This document shows positions 35,364-44,596 of a DNA stretch of 64,000 nucleotides, one piece after another. A program made the translations under genes and the position numbers. This DNA comes from an uncultured Anaerolineae bacterium (GTDB lineage: Bacteria; Chloroflexota; Anaerolineae; Aggregatilineales; Phototrophicaceae), in NCBI GenBank assembly GCA_938022205.1, contig CALIEB010000014.1:30355-94354 (forward strand). The letters are read 5' to 3'. The notes beneath the pieces are model-generated. The model worked only from the letters and a program-made list of their open reading frames with translations, was not told the origin of the DNA and searched no databases. Within the stretch, counting starts at the first letter, position 1. Every line of letters starts with the position of its first letter.

Positions 35364-37033
35364 GCCGCCTCCTGAAGTCTGGTCGAACGGTTGAACAAGA
35401 GTTTTGCTATTTCAAAGACTTCTTTCATGCCTAACAGCAGCGCGCTCATCAAGAACGTCGCACCGCCAAGCAGCACCTGTGCGCCAATCATGCCTATGGT
35501 GAAGAGCGTGCCGCGTGCGCTCCACCCCAACGCGCTCCACAGTGCCTCAACAGCAACGACCACGCCCGCCATGATAAGGCTAGCAGCGGTGGTTTTCAGC
35601 AGCGTTGCCGCCAGCGTGCCTTCTTCAATGCCCGACCAGCGGCGGCGCAAAATCACCAGCAGCACGCCCACTTCCACCAATGTCGCTAGCGAGTTCGCCA
35701 GCGCAAGCCCGCTTACGTTGCCCAAAAGCGGCGCATCGCCAAGCGACGCAGGCACAGCAAACGCCAACAAAAAGACGCGGTTCACGTCCGCGCTAGCCAC
35801 ATCGCTCAGCACAAAAGAGAGAACGACGTTGACCAACGCGCCAATCAGTGCTGCCCAAAGCGGCGTAAGCGTGTCTTTGTCGGCGTAAAAGCTGCGCGCC
35901 ACGACCTCAAGCATCGAGTGAACAATCAAGCCTAGCATGAACGCCCGCAGCGTGCCATACACCAACATGCTCGCGCTGGCATCAAACGCGCCGCCTTCGA
36001 GCAAGCTGATAAGCGGGCGACCGACCACCCACAAGCCCACCGCCGATGGAATGCTAGCAATGAGGATGAAACGCAGTGCGCCTGTCATCGCCAAGCGTTT
36101 GCCGCGCTCGTCGCCCAGCGCACTTAAGCCCGCCAGCGTGGGGAAAATGACGATGCCCATCGCCGTGCCGATAAGCGTCTGTGGGATTTGCATGAGCCGC
36201 CAGCCCCAATCAAATGCCGACACCGCACCCACGCCCAAGCGCGACGCGATGTTGTTCATCACCAAAAAGTTGAACTGAAACACACCCAAGCCGACAATGC
36301 GCGGCAGCATCAACCGCACAACTTGCCAGAGCTGTGGGTCGCGCCACCCAAGCTCAGCAAACCAACGCGCCTTGTAATGCACCAACGCCGGCACTTGAAC
36401 GAGCAAGTGCATGCCCGCGCCCAAGACTGTGCCAATCGCCACACCACGCAACCCAAGCGGCTGCAGCAGCACCACCACGCCGAACAAGATGCCCAAGTCG
36501 TACATGATGGGCGCGAGCGCAGGCGACAAGAAGTGTTGGTGGCTTTGTAGAATGCCGCTAAAAAGCGCGCTCACCGCAAAGATGATCGTCCCCGCTAACA
36601 AAATGCGCATGAGTTCGACCGTTTGCGCGGCGGTTAGCGCGTCAAAACCGGGCGCAATCACCGTTGGCACAAGCACAGGCGTTAGCACAAACACAAGCGC
36701 GCTCACTGCCACCGCGACCAAAAACACCGTGTTGACGACGTGGCTCGCCAGTCGCCACGCGCTCTCACGGTCATCACGTGCCAGATGTCCGCTGAAGAGC
36801 GGGATAAACGCATGCGCTAGCGCGCCGCCAGAAATCAACACCACGAGCAGCTCCGGCACACGCAAAGCAGCCACATAGGCATCGTACTCACGCCCCACGC
36901 CGAAAAAGCGCGCAATGATAAACGTCTGCAGCAAGCTAATACCCTTAGTGACCGCAAAAATCACCATAACCAACAGCGTGGAACGGGCGATATGGCGGCT
37001 GCGCTGCTGCGCGTTTGCGCTAACTTGTGCCAT
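35360..37033 (-). CDS. murJ: Lipid II flippase MurJ
   Basis: MOP-superfamily transporter of 557 residues with fourteen predicted membrane helices. It flips lipid II to the outer face for wall synthesis. Typical stretches are GREYDAYVAALRVPELL near the first loop, SGGALAHAFIPLFSG, and PRIVGLGVFQFNFLVMNNIASRL with an Arg in the central cavity. AAGGAG precedes ATG 37033. The MBL gene start overlaps its stop (ATGA). It is consistent with an organism that makes peptidoglycan. Confidence 0.94.
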   Translation of the reverse strand: MAQVSANAQQRSRHIARSTLLVMVIFAVTKGISLLQTFIIARFFGVGREYDAYVAALRVPELLVVLISGGALAHAFIPLFSGHLARDDRESAWRLASHVVNTVFLVAVAVSALVFVLTPVLVPTVIAPGFDALTAAQTVELMRILLAGTIIFAVSALFSGILQSHQHFLSPALAPIMYDLGILFGVVVLLQPLGLRGVAIGTVLGAGMHLLVQVPALVHYKARWFAELGWRDPQLWQVVRLMLPRIVGLGVFQFNFLVMNNIASRLGVGAVSAFDWGWRLMQIPQTLIGTAMGIVIFPTLAGLSALGDERGKRLAMTGALRFILIASIPSAVGLWVVGRPLISLLEGGAFDASASMLVYGTLRAFMLGLIVHSMLEVVARSFYADKDTLTPLWAALIGALVNVVLSFVLSDVASADVNRVFLLAFAVPASLGDAPLLGNVSGLALANSLATLVEVGVLLVILRRRWSGIEEGTLAATLLKTTAASLIMAGVVVAVEALWSALGWSARGTLFTIGMIGAQVLLGGATFLMSALLLGMKEVFEIAKLLFNRSTRLQEAA

Positions 37034-37056
37034 GAGCAGGCTCTCCTTTTCTGCGA

Positions 37057-38472
37057 TTACAGCGAAGCCAGCGCGTCGCGGGCGGCTTGAAAATATGGGT
37101 TATAGCTCAAGGCGCGGTTAAATTCAGCGCGTGCTTTGGCGATTTCGCCCTGCGCAGCATAAACTCGCCCACGCCAATAGTAAGTCTCTTCCAGCTCTTG
37201 CGCGTTGTTCAGGTTGATCTGCGCGAGGCTCAAGACATCGTCATAACGCCCCACCGCAAAATACGCCTCAAAGGGCCCGAACTGATACCAGAGCATGCGC
37301 CAAGGCAAATTGTAGCGGCGCGCTTGGTCAAAGGCATTAGCCGCCTCCGCGTGCCGTTCCAACGCCAACAATGACGTGCCAAGATTAAACCACGCAAAGG
37401 CATCTTGTGGATTTTGGCGAGCTTCTGACTGCGCTGTCTCAAACGCTCGCAGCGCGGCAAGCTGCTCATCAGCAAGGTCGCCGAGTACTGTCTTCAGACG
37501 CACCTCGTCGACGGGGTTGTAAACCACAATAAATAGGCGATTAAACGCGCGCCAGTCCGCGTCAAGGTCGCTATACGGCACAATCACGCCGCGCTCAAAT
37601 TCGCCCGTCCCCATGAAGCTGTCATAAGCGTAAAACCGCCCTAACGCCTCGTCGTATGCCACCAGCACCTGATAATGCCCTAACCAATCGTTAGCTTCGA
37701 ACATGATGCCGCGTTCCACCACCACAGGAAACTGGTTGGCAATCAATGCTTTCAGCAGGTCAAGGCTGCCGCCCATGCGCATCATAGCACGCACTTGCGT
37801 TTGTGTGTTGACAAAGTTCACGAGTTCAGAGGGACTAACGTTCTTGTCCTCGCGGTTGGGCTTCAGGCGATTTTTGGCGTACTCTTGGTCTTGCTGCCAA
37901 CCATAATAGGACAATGCCATCGTAATGGTAGCAGGACCACAGTTGTTCCACGTCTGCTGCTGGTGGGTAATGCCAAAAAGCCGCTCGGATGCGGGAAAAT
38001 CCCAGCCGCTAGCAGCTGCTGTTGGCGAAACTGGCACTGCGGTAGGCGGCGCAAGCGTGGGCGTAGGCGATGGTGTGGGCGTGGCAGTGGGCAACGGCGT
38101 GGCGGTCGGCGGCAGCGTCGCAGCAGGAAATGGGCTTGGCGTTTCGCTCGCCAGCACTATCGGCATTTGCAGCAGGTTCATCGCCGCATCCTCTGACGCA
38201 CGGTCTAGCACGGGCGTAGGCAGGGTGCCGCCTATGGGTGTAGGCGCAAGAAAGACACGCATGAAGGGCGCAAACTCGAGGACACGCTGCTGCTGGCTAG
38301 GGCGTAGCACATCACGAAACACCAGCAAGCCGCCAATCACACCAACCAAAATCAGCACAAAAGCAACAATCACGCCCCAAAACAGTGCTTTAGGCGGCGC
38401 GTTAACCCCGTGCGTGTCCTCACCAAGCTCAGGCGGGCGAGTTGGCTGCGTGTCGTGTGTCGCATGTGTCAT
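37057..38472 (-). CDS. Membrane-anchored C39-like cysteine peptidase with TPR repeats
   Basis: Product of 471 residues. A short cytosolic start and one membrane helix (about 29-53) are followed by a Thr/Pro spacer (about 110-150). A papain-like C39 domain has Cys178 in NNCGPATITMALSYYG, His266 in GHYQVLVAYD and Asp284 in YAYDSF, so the triad is intact. Two or three TPR units fill about 340-471. It should act on the outer face, cleaving an unknown peptide or peptidoglycan crosslink. The start at 38472 has GGAAGG upstream; an ATG at 38496 would lie before that site. Confidence 0.83.
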   Translation of the reverse strand: MTHATHDTQPTRPPELGEDTHGVNAPPKALFWGVIVAFVLILVGVIGGLLVFRDVLRPSQQQRVLEFAPFMRVFLAPTPIGGTLPTPVLDRASEDAAMNLLQMPIVLASETPSPFPAATLPPTATPLPTATPTPSPTPTLAPPTAVPVSPTAAASGWDFPASERLFGITHQQQTWNNCGPATITMALSYYGWQQDQEYAKNRLKPNREDKNVSPSELVNFVNTQTQVRAMMRMGGSLDLLKALIANQFPVVVERGIMFEANDWLGHYQVLVAYDEALGRFYAYDSFMGTGEFERGVIVPYSDLDADWRAFNRLFIVVYNPVDEVRLKTVLGDLADEQLAALRAFETAQSEARQNPQDAFAWFNLGTSLLALERHAEAANAFDQARRYNLPWRMLWYQFGPFEAYFAVGRYDDVLSLAQINLNNAQELEETYYWRGRVYAAQGEIAKARAEFNRALSYNPYFQAARDALASL

Positions 38473-38557
38473 ACTTATTCCTTCCGTCACCATCAAAGCG
38501 GTGCGTTGCGCGCAGGCTTCTAGGCAAGCCTATCTTCTCTTTCTTACAGAAGCGTGT

Positions 38558-38563
38558 ATTATA
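38558..38563 (-). promoter_or_regulatory. -10 of the C39-like gene within a small palindrome
   Basis: Minus-strand TATAAT lies at 38558-38563 inside the palindrome GTGTATTATACAC (38554-38566). The opposite strand reads TATTAT and could serve the rightward flippase-like gene. No clear -35 on either strand. Confidence 0.4.
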
Positions 38564-38647
38564 CACAAATCTATCGCCAAGCGCGGCGCATGACAACCCT
38601 ATTTCAGCGCGCTTGCCCCACGCTTTCGGCGCGCCAGAGGTCAGCAC

Positions 38648-39727
38648 ATGCAAAAATACGCCAATCAACTGCTGTTTGGACTGCTGCTCATCGTCACTAT
38701 CTACATCCTATTTTTGTTCATTGCCGACAACCAGCTGCAACTAGAAGGGGATGCCAGCATCGGCGTGACGCTCGGCATGTTTCAGTGGGGGCTGCTGCCT
38801 GCGCTCGTCGCCACCCAAACTGTAGTGCTGTTTTTTCGCTGTGTGACGTGGACATATTGGATGCGCGTTATCGGCGCACACGACAAAATCAGCCTGTTTG
38901 ACAGCCTTGTGCTGTTTATCGCCTCGTTTACGATGGTCGTTAGTCCGGGCAAAGCAGCCGAAGTGCTTAAATCCGTGCTGCTTAAGACCAAGACCGGCAT
39001 CCCCATAGCCCGCAGCGTGCCGGTCGTGCTAGCAGAGCGCATCATCGACGGGCTAGCGGTCATCATCATCATGGCTGGCACACTTTGGATAGCGGGCGAC
39101 CTGCTCAACTTAGGCAGCTACGGCGATGTCGACTACGGCGCGCTTAGCCGCTTTATCACCTATACCTCGCTAGCGGTAATTGTCGGCGGGCTAATCGTGG
39201 TGCAAATTCGCCCGCTCGCCTATTTTTTCTTAGAGCTGCTGGGAAAGCTGCCGCTGCTGCGTCGCCTGCAAGAGCCGCTCACCACGTTTTACGAGAGCAG
39301 CCGCGAAATTTTCCGCCTGCGTCACGTCATCCCAATGGCGGGAGTAGGTCTGGGCGTGTATCTGCCTAGCGCGCTTACGTTGATTTTGGTGCTGGCGGGC
39401 TTTGGCGTTGAAATTACATGGGCAGTCTGTTTACAAGCCACTTTCATTGTCGGAGTTACCTCTGCTATCGGCGCGTTGAGCTTTGTGCCTAACGGCGCGG
39501 GCATCACCGAAGTCTCTACCGTAGGCATGCTGCTAGCGTTTGTCGCGCCGGCTGACCCCGCTATCACACCTGCGGTGGCGGCGGCGGCTTCGCTCTTGCA
39601 AGGCTTCTTTCACAAGTGGTTTCGCGTACTGGTTGGGCTAATCGTCGCCATTGTCTTCAGAAAACGCCTGTTTTCGGATGCGTTTAAGGCAGAGGTCGAA
39701 GCCCTAAGCCACCAGCCCGCGCACTAA
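38648..39727 (+). CDS. LPG_synthase_TM/UPF0104-family membrane protein
   Basis: Integral membrane protein of 359 residues with about eight helices. It shows the family pattern VLFFRCVTWTYWMRVIG, FIASFTMVVSPGKAAEVLKSVLL and the late IGALSFVPNGAGITEVST. Members are the flippase part of MprF and proteins thought to translocate or modify lipid-linked sugars (AglD). Here there is no synthetase domain. It may work with the envelope glycan genes. AGAGG lies seven bases before ATG 38648. It is convergent with the PBP gene, their stops sharing four bases. Confidence 0.85.
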   Translation: MQKYANQLLFGLLLIVTIYILFLFIADNQLQLEGDASIGVTLGMFQWGLLPALVATQTVVLFFRCVTWTYWMRVIGAHDKISLFDSLVLFIASFTMVVSPGKAAEVLKSVLLKTKTGIPIARSVPVVLAERIIDGLAVIIIMAGTLWIAGDLLNLGSYGDVDYGALSRFITYTSLAVIVGGLIVVQIRPLAYFFLELLGKLPLLRRLQEPLTTFYESSREIFRLRHVIPMAGVGLGVYLPSALTLILVLAGFGVEITWAVCLQATFIVGVTSAIGALSFVPNGAGITEVSTVGMLLAFVAPADPAITPAVAAAASLLQGFFHKWFRVLVGLIVAIVFRKRLFSDAFKAEVEALSHQPAH

Positions 39728-41097
39728 GGCGCAAGCAGACGCTGCGCACGTGCCAGCGCGTCGCGTACATCTCGGTTGTCCTCTAACACGAACACCAACG
39801 CCACTGTACGCCCTGCACGCACGCCAAAGCCGACAAACCAAACGTGCTGCCCTTCGCCAGACAACGCAACTGCCACATGCCCGCCCCACGTACGCTGGGG
39901 CTGGACAGCATGCATGTTCAGCGCATCGGTCAACCACAAGCGTACCTGCTGTGCTGTGCTGTCAGGCATCATCGCTGTTTCTGAGCCAGCGTAAAACAAC
40001 GGCTGCCAGTCGCGGGCATCAGGCGGGCGCACGGCGCGCGCAAAGCGCACAGCAGGCGCATTACCGCTACCCGCAATCGCCGTCAGCAAGCGTGCCATTG
40101 CCAGCGGATTCACCCGTATCTGCCCCTGCCCAAGCCAGTCATCGCGCCCTAGCGGCTGTGGCACTGGGGCGGCGGGCGCGTTCGCCAACGGCACGACAAA
40201 ATCTAATGGCGGCGGCTGTGACAGTAACAGTCCGCTCATGAACGCCTCAAGCGCAGTCGGACTAGCATTGCGCAGCAGCGCGTCAAACGGCGCAGGGCAG
40301 CCAAACGCAACCGCCTGTAAAAGCGACATCGCCGCCTCGTTCGGTGCAAGCACACACGTTAGCACAAGGTCTTGCACGCGCACGGGTGCATCTGCTTGCG
40401 CCTGCAGGGCTTGCACGTCATAACGGTCGAGCTGGGCGAACGCCAGCAGCGGCACTTGCAGCACGCCGCCGGCTTGATACGCGCCTTGCAGCACGCGGTT
40501 AAAAAACGGGTTGCCCTCGTCTTGCACAAGTGCCGACCAATCCGTGTCAAGCGTGTTGGGATCATAGGTTGGCAAGCTAACCAGTGCCAGCACATCACCT
40601 GTCGCTACGTCAAGCATGACACCCGCGCCGCGCTCGCCCCGCAGTGCCGCGTATAAGTCAGCTTGCAGCGCGGCATCCAGCGTCAGCTGCAAGTCGGAGC
40701 CAACTTGGCGACGATGCAGCCAGTTTACCGCCACATAACGCTCCCAATCAAACGGCAGCGTATCGCCGCGCAGCACAGGGTCAAAAGCCTGCTCCAACCC
40801 ACCCGCGCCATAGCGAAAGCTAAAGTAGCCAAGCGCGCTGTAGGTTGCCTCGTTGAAAAAGGTGCGGCGCGTGCCAAAACGTCCTTGCGCCGTGCTTTCC
40901 GCCAAGAGAACACCGTTTCGGTCATAGAGCGCGCCACGCAAAATCGCCGTGTTGCGCTCGACAAGGCGCGGGTTGTCCTCGCGCAGCAGCAGGCTATCCG
41001 CGCCGCTAACTGCCCAATAGAACGCGCCTGCCGCCACGCAGCCATAGGCGAGCAAGAAAAGCAGCAGCAGCCGTCCCATCTCACGCGTGAAGCGCAT
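39724..41097 (-). CDS. Class-B PBP-like protein with lost transpeptidase active site
   Basis: Product of 457 residues with an N-terminal helix (about 9-30) and the layout of PbpA/FtsI. The dimerisation-like region has RGALYDRNGVLLAES, and the transpeptidase fold has GVMLDVATGDVLALVSLPTYDPN and GQGQIRVNPLAMARLL. The catalytic SxxK segment, normally PGSTFK, reads A-G-G-V-L-Q at 209-214, so Ser becomes Gly211 and Lys becomes Gln214. The SxN site reads G-C-P, and the KTG strand reads GGHVAVAL before GQHVWFVGFG. All three motifs are gone although the surroundings are well kept. The start is ATG 41097 with GGGAGG upstream, overlapping the SEDS gene by 17 bases. I infer a non-catalytic partner of SEDS. 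Confidence 0.85.
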   Translation of the reverse strand: MRFTREMGRLLLLFLLAYGCVAAGAFYWAVSGADSLLLREDNPRLVERNTAILRGALYDRNGVLLAESTAQGRFGTRRTFFNEATYSALGYFSFRYGAGGLEQAFDPVLRGDTLPFDWERYVAVNWLHRRQVGSDLQLTLDAALQADLYAALRGERGAGVMLDVATGDVLALVSLPTYDPNTLDTDWSALVQDEGNPFFNRVLQGAYQAGGVLQVPLLAFAQLDRYDVQALQAQADAPVRVQDLVLTCVLAPNEAAMSLLQAVAFGCPAPFDALLRNASPTALEAFMSGLLLSQPPPLDFVVPLANAPAAPVPQPLGRDDWLGQGQIRVNPLAMARLLTAIAGSGNAPAVRFARAVRPPDARDWQPLFYAGSETAMMPDSTAQQVRLWLTDALNMHAVQPQRTWGGHVAVALSGEGQHVWFVGFGVRAGRTVALVFVLEDNRDVRDALARAQRLLAP

Positions 41098-42388
41098 CGC
41101 TGCCCTCCCCAGACAGGCGAATAAGCACACCCGCTATGACACAGCTCATCAGCAGTGAGCTGCCGCCGTAGCTGACAAACGGCAGCGTAACGCCCGTCAA
41201 CGGCAGCAGCTTCAACACGCCGCCCATGATAAGCAAGCTCTGCACGCCGATAAGCGCGGTTAACCCCACCGCTAGCAGCACGTAAAAAGCACGCTCACCC
41301 TGCAGCAGCGCAACGCGCAAGCCACGCAACACCATGACCCCCAGCACCGCTAGCAGCACCAGCACGCCCAGCAGTCCCCACTCTTCGGCTAGCGCGGCAA
41401 ACACAAAGTCCGTATGCACAACCGGAATGTAGGTCGGCGAGCCTTGACCAATGCCTTGCCCAAAGACACCGCCGTGAGCAAACGCCATTAGGCTTTGCAC
41501 AATCTGATAGGCACGCCCGTCTGCCTCCGCCCAAGGGTCAAGCCAAATGTCAAAACGCAGGCGCACGACCGCAAACAAGCGGTACGCCACCGCCGCCGCG
41601 CCCGCCAACAGCAAACCACCGCTCAACAAAATCAACGGCTGCCCAGTCGCCACGTACAGCAGCAACAAAAACACGACAAAGAACAGTGCTGCCGTGCCTA
41701 AATCGCGCTGCCAAATCAAAATTACCACGCACAAGCTCCACATGAGCAAGATGGGACCGAGAATGCGCGGCGCAAGCCAAAGCTGCCGCCCTGACACCGC
41801 GCCCAGCGCGTGCAATGCAGGGTATTGTTCGGCAAGATAGCTGGCAAGAAACGCCACCAAGATGACTTTCAACGCCTCTGATGGCTGAAAGAACACGTCG
41901 CCCACGCCCAGCCAAAGCTCCGGCGCGCCCGCCACCCCCGAAGGGTTGCGCCCCAACAAAATCGTCCCCACCAGCAGCGACAGCCCGACCACCAGCCAAA
42001 CGTAACGATAGCGACGCAGCCAGCGCAGCGCGTAAGGCGTGCCGGCGACCAACAGCAGCGTACACGTTGACAACAGCAGCCAAATTGCTTGACGCGCCGC
42101 AAAAAACGGCGCGAGCCGTTCAATCAACAGCAGCCCCCAGCCGCACAGAAACATCACCAGCGCAAACAAGAAAGGATCACGCAGCGGCACAAAGCGCGCC
42201 AACAGCGCATGCCCACCCCAAGCACACAGCATCCAAAGTGCCGCCAAGCCCAACGGGTCAGGCGACAAATTGCGCAGCACGCTCAACGCCAGCGCGTTCA
42301 CGCCAACAAACATCGTCGCCAAGAGCAACAAGAACCTTTCGCGGTCACGCACCCGCTGCGTTGCGCTTTGTTCGCGCCACGCGCTCAT
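41081..42388 (-). CDS. SEDS-family glycosyltransferase (RodA/FtsW)
   Basis: Polytopic peptidoglycan polymerase of 435 residues with about ten to twelve helices. Asp229 in IWQRDLGTAALFF corresponds to the essential extracellular Asp of RodA. FFQPSEALKV and the C-terminal LPLTGVTLPFVSYGGSSLL signature are present. RodA and FtsW cannot be told apart safely here. The order with a following pbpA-like gene suggests RodA. It overlaps mtnP by one base (TGATG) and the PBP gene by 17 bases, so the three are translated together. Confidence 0.93.
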   Translation of the reverse strand: MSAWREQSATQRVRDRERFLLLLATMFVGVNALALSVLRNLSPDPLGLAALWMLCAWGGHALLARFVPLRDPFLFALVMFLCGWGLLLIERLAPFFAARQAIWLLLSTCTLLLVAGTPYALRWLRRYRYVWLVVGLSLLVGTILLGRNPSGVAGAPELWLGVGDVFFQPSEALKVILVAFLASYLAEQYPALHALGAVSGRQLWLAPRILGPILLMWSLCVVILIWQRDLGTAALFFVVFLLLLYVATGQPLILLSGGLLLAGAAAVAYRLFAVVRLRFDIWLDPWAEADGRAYQIVQSLMAFAHGGVFGQGIGQGSPTYIPVVHTDFVFAALAEEWGLLGVLVLLAVLGVMVLRGLRVALLQGERAFYVLLAVGLTALIGVQSLLIMGGVLKLLPLTGVTLPFVSYGGSSLLMSCVIAGVLIRLSGEGSDALHA

Positions 42389-43266
42389 CAGTCCTCCACA
42401 AGCCCCAGCACCCGCGCTAAGATGGGCTTTAGGGCGGCAACGCGCTCTGATGGCATCTTATGGCGAGCAGTAATCAAGGCACTAGAAAGCGCAGTGTGGG
42501 CAGGCGCAGGCAGCGTCTCGTCAAAATGTTCAATAGTATGCGCCACCACTTGCTGTACGTAAGCAATGTTACGCTTAAAGGTCGTCATAACCATCTCAAC
42601 TGTCACAGGCTCTGTTTCTTCGCGCCATGAGTCATAGTCGGTGATATGTGCGAGCGTGGCATAGGCAATTTCTGCCTCACGCGCTAAAAACACTTCGGGT
42701 GCGGTCGTCATGCCGATGATATCGCAGCCCCATTGGCGAAACACAGAACTTTCGGCACGGGTTGAAAAGCGCGCGCCATCTTCGACCAAGAACGTGCCGC
42801 CGAAATGACAGCTCGCGTCTACCGCCTGTGCGGAATCCGCCAGTTGGTAGCTCAGGCGCGCATCAAACGGTTCGGCAACCGACACGTGCGCGACAATACC
42901 ATCTTCAAAGAACGACCGCTCACGGCGCGAGAGCGTGTAATCAAACACTTGGTCCGGCACGACTAAATCGCCCGGCATGTAGTCCTCGCGCAGGCTACCA
43001 CAAGCATTTATGCCAATCAGATAACGCACCCCTAACGTTTTCATGGCATAGATATTGGCACGTTGCGGAACTGTCGACGGCGCATAAACATGCCCTTCGC
43101 CATGCCGCGCGATAAACGCCACGCGCTTACCGCGCAACGTGCCGACAACGACATCGCTGCTAGGCGCGCCGAACGGCGTTTCAATAGCATAGCGCGTCAC
43201 CTCTTCAAGCTCTGGCATGCTGTACAGTCCAGAGCCACCAATCACGCCAAAAGCCACTTTCTCCAT
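42388..43266 (-). CDS. mtnP: S-methyl-5'-thioadenosine phosphorylase
   Basis: Phosphorolysis of methylthioadenosine to adenine and methylthioribose-1-phosphate. The 292-residue product has GVIGGSGLY, ETPFGAPSS, ARHGEGHVYAPSTVPQRANIYAMK and GMTTAPEVFLAREAEIAYA, the PNP/MTAP family 2 pattern. The expected ribose- and phosphate-binding residues are present. The start at 43266 has AAAGAG upstream; ATG 43308 lacks a site. It is followed directly by the SEDS gene, an odd neighbour. The SDR gene ends 66 bases before it. Confidence 0.9.
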   Translation of the reverse strand: MEKVAFGVIGGSGLYSMPELEEVTRYAIETPFGAPSSDVVVGTLRGKRVAFIARHGEGHVYAPSTVPQRANIYAMKTLGVRYLIGINACGSLREDYMPGDLVVPDQVFDYTLSRRERSFFEDGIVAHVSVAEPFDARLSYQLADSAQAVDASCHFGGTFLVEDGARFSTRAESSVFRQWGCDIIGMTTAPEVFLAREAEIAYATLAHITDYDSWREETEPVTVEMVMTTFKRNIAYVQQVVAHTIEHFDETLPAPAHTALSSALITARHKMPSERVAALKPILARVLGLVED

Positions 43267-43332
43267 CGCAAATTCTCTTTCTACGTATGCTGTAATTGCG
43301 TCATACAACGGTTATGTTTGCGCACGTAAAGA

Positions 43333-44124
43333 CTACCATGTGCCTTTCATAGCACCACCATCCACCGCCAACGCCACGCCGTTGACATAGCTGGCGGCAG
43401 GCGAACACAGGAAAACCGCCACGTTAGCGAACTCTTGCGCTGTCCCCAAACGTCCAAGCGGCACAGCCTGCGCGGCTTTGGCGCGCTCCTCGTCGGGCGT
43501 GGTGGCGTTTTTGCTAGCGCGTGCCTGCATCAGGTCGTTTACACGCTCGGTTTCCGTGACACCGGGCAAAATGCTGTTAAAGCGAATGCCGTCCTGCCCC
43601 ATCTCCAGCGAAAGCGTCTTCATCAACCCTACCACCGCCGGGCGAATGGCGTTCGAAAGCGTGAGGTTTTCCACCGGCTGCTTGGTCGAAACCGACGTAA
43701 TCGCTAAAACAGAGGCACGCGGAGAGGCTTTAAGGTGCGGCAGCGCGGCACGAACCAACGTCACCGCACTCATCAGCGTGAGGTCAACCGCCGCCTGCCA
43801 CGCTTCGCCCGCCAGCGTCTCAAACGTGCCAGCGGGCGGACCGCCGGCGTTAATCACCAACACGTCTAACCCACCTAATGCCGTCACGGTGTTAGCTAGC
43901 AGGCGTTCGACCTGCTGCGGCTGCGTGACATCGCAAGCGAACGTAAATACAGGGTTGCCCGTCTCTTGGACAATGCTGCTCGCCAGCTCTTGTAACGCTG
44001 CTAAGCGACGGCTGCAAATGACCACCTGCGCGCCCTCACGGCTAAATTGGCGTGCGGTCGCCGCGCCCAAGCCCTGACTTGCCGCCGTCACCAACACCCG
44101 CGCGCCACGTAGTCCCAAGTCCAT
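43333..44124 (-). CDS. SDR-family protein lacking the usual Tyr-Lys pair
   Basis: Rossmann protein of 263 residues. Cofactor binding is intact: TAASQGLGAATARQF (TGxxxGxG-like) and INAGG. The catalytic Ser is likely in ITSVS (144-146). The YxxxK motif expected near residue 157 instead reads S-N-A-I-R (157-161), with the following helix RPAVVGLMKTLSLEM in register, so both Tyr and Lys are replaced. The end AVDGGAMKGTW is normal for SDRs. It may be a non-classical reductase or a nucleotide sensor. ATG 44124 has GAGAGG five bases upstream and follows the FHA gene by nine bases. Confidence 0.82.
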   Translation of the reverse strand: MDLGLRGARVLVTAASQGLGAATARQFSREGAQVVICSRRLAALQELASSIVQETGNPVFTFACDVTQPQQVERLLANTVTALGGLDVLVINAGGPPAGTFETLAGEAWQAAVDLTLMSAVTLVRAALPHLKASPRASVLAITSVSTKQPVENLTLSNAIRPAVVGLMKTLSLEMGQDGIRFNSILPGVTETERVNDLMQARASKNATTPDEERAKAAQAVPLGRLGTAQEFANVAVFLCSPAASYVNGVALAVDGGAMKGTW

Positions 44125-44133
44125 GCTAACCTC

Positions 44134-44580
44134 TCATTCCAAAACAAGCTGAAAATAATACGTACCAATGCCGATAATGTCGCCGTCCGTGACAATGGTC
44201 GGCGTTGTCACCAGCTCATCGTTAAGGCGCGTGCCGTTGCGACTTTTGCGGTCTTCTAGCCACCACTGCCCGTCACGCAACGCAATCAGCGCGTGTTCGC
44301 CGCTGGCAAAAGACTGGTCAAGCACAATCGTGTTGGTTGGCGCACGCCCGATGCTCGTCAGCGGCAGCAGTGGATACGCCTTGCCCGTAGGAATGAGCTT
44401 CTGCTCTTCTTCCGCCGCCACAAAGCCAATGAGCCGTCCATAAGCGCGTCGCGTCGTGACCGCCTGCAGTGCCAAACGCTGATACTCACGCCAAAGCAGC
44501 ACGAACAAAGCCAACAGAAAAACAAGCAGCACGCTCGCCGAAAGCAAACGCAGCACAAACAAAAACACATCTACCGACAC
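44134..44580 (-). CDS. fhaB: FhaB-like membrane-anchored FHA-domain protein
   Basis: Product of 148 residues with one N-terminal membrane helix (about 6-30) and a C-terminal forkhead-associated domain that binds phosphothreonine. The domain has SIGRAPTNTIVLDQ, the S-x-x-H site as SGEHA, and DRKSRNGTRLND. Actinobacterial FhaB has the same architecture. The start is GTG 44580, because GGGGGAG lies six bases upstream. An ATG at 44604 would place that site inside the gene. It follows fhaA by 16 bases. No Ser/Thr kinase is in the window. Confidence 0.85.
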   Translation of the reverse strand: MSVDVFLFVLRLLSASVLLVFLLALFVLLWREYQRLALQAVTTRRAYGRLIGFVAAEEEQKLIPTGKAYPLLPLTSIGRAPTNTIVLDQSFASGEHALIALRDGQWWLEDRKSRNGTRLNDELVTTPTIVTDGDIIGIGTYYFQLVLE

Positions 44581-44596
44581 AGTGCGCTCCCCCTCT

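Noticed and set aside
38473..38647. Small gene or RNA in the 175-base spacer before the flippase-like gene
   Set aside because: Short frames lack ribosome sites; the only structure is the GTGTATTATACAC palindrome reported as a promoter element.
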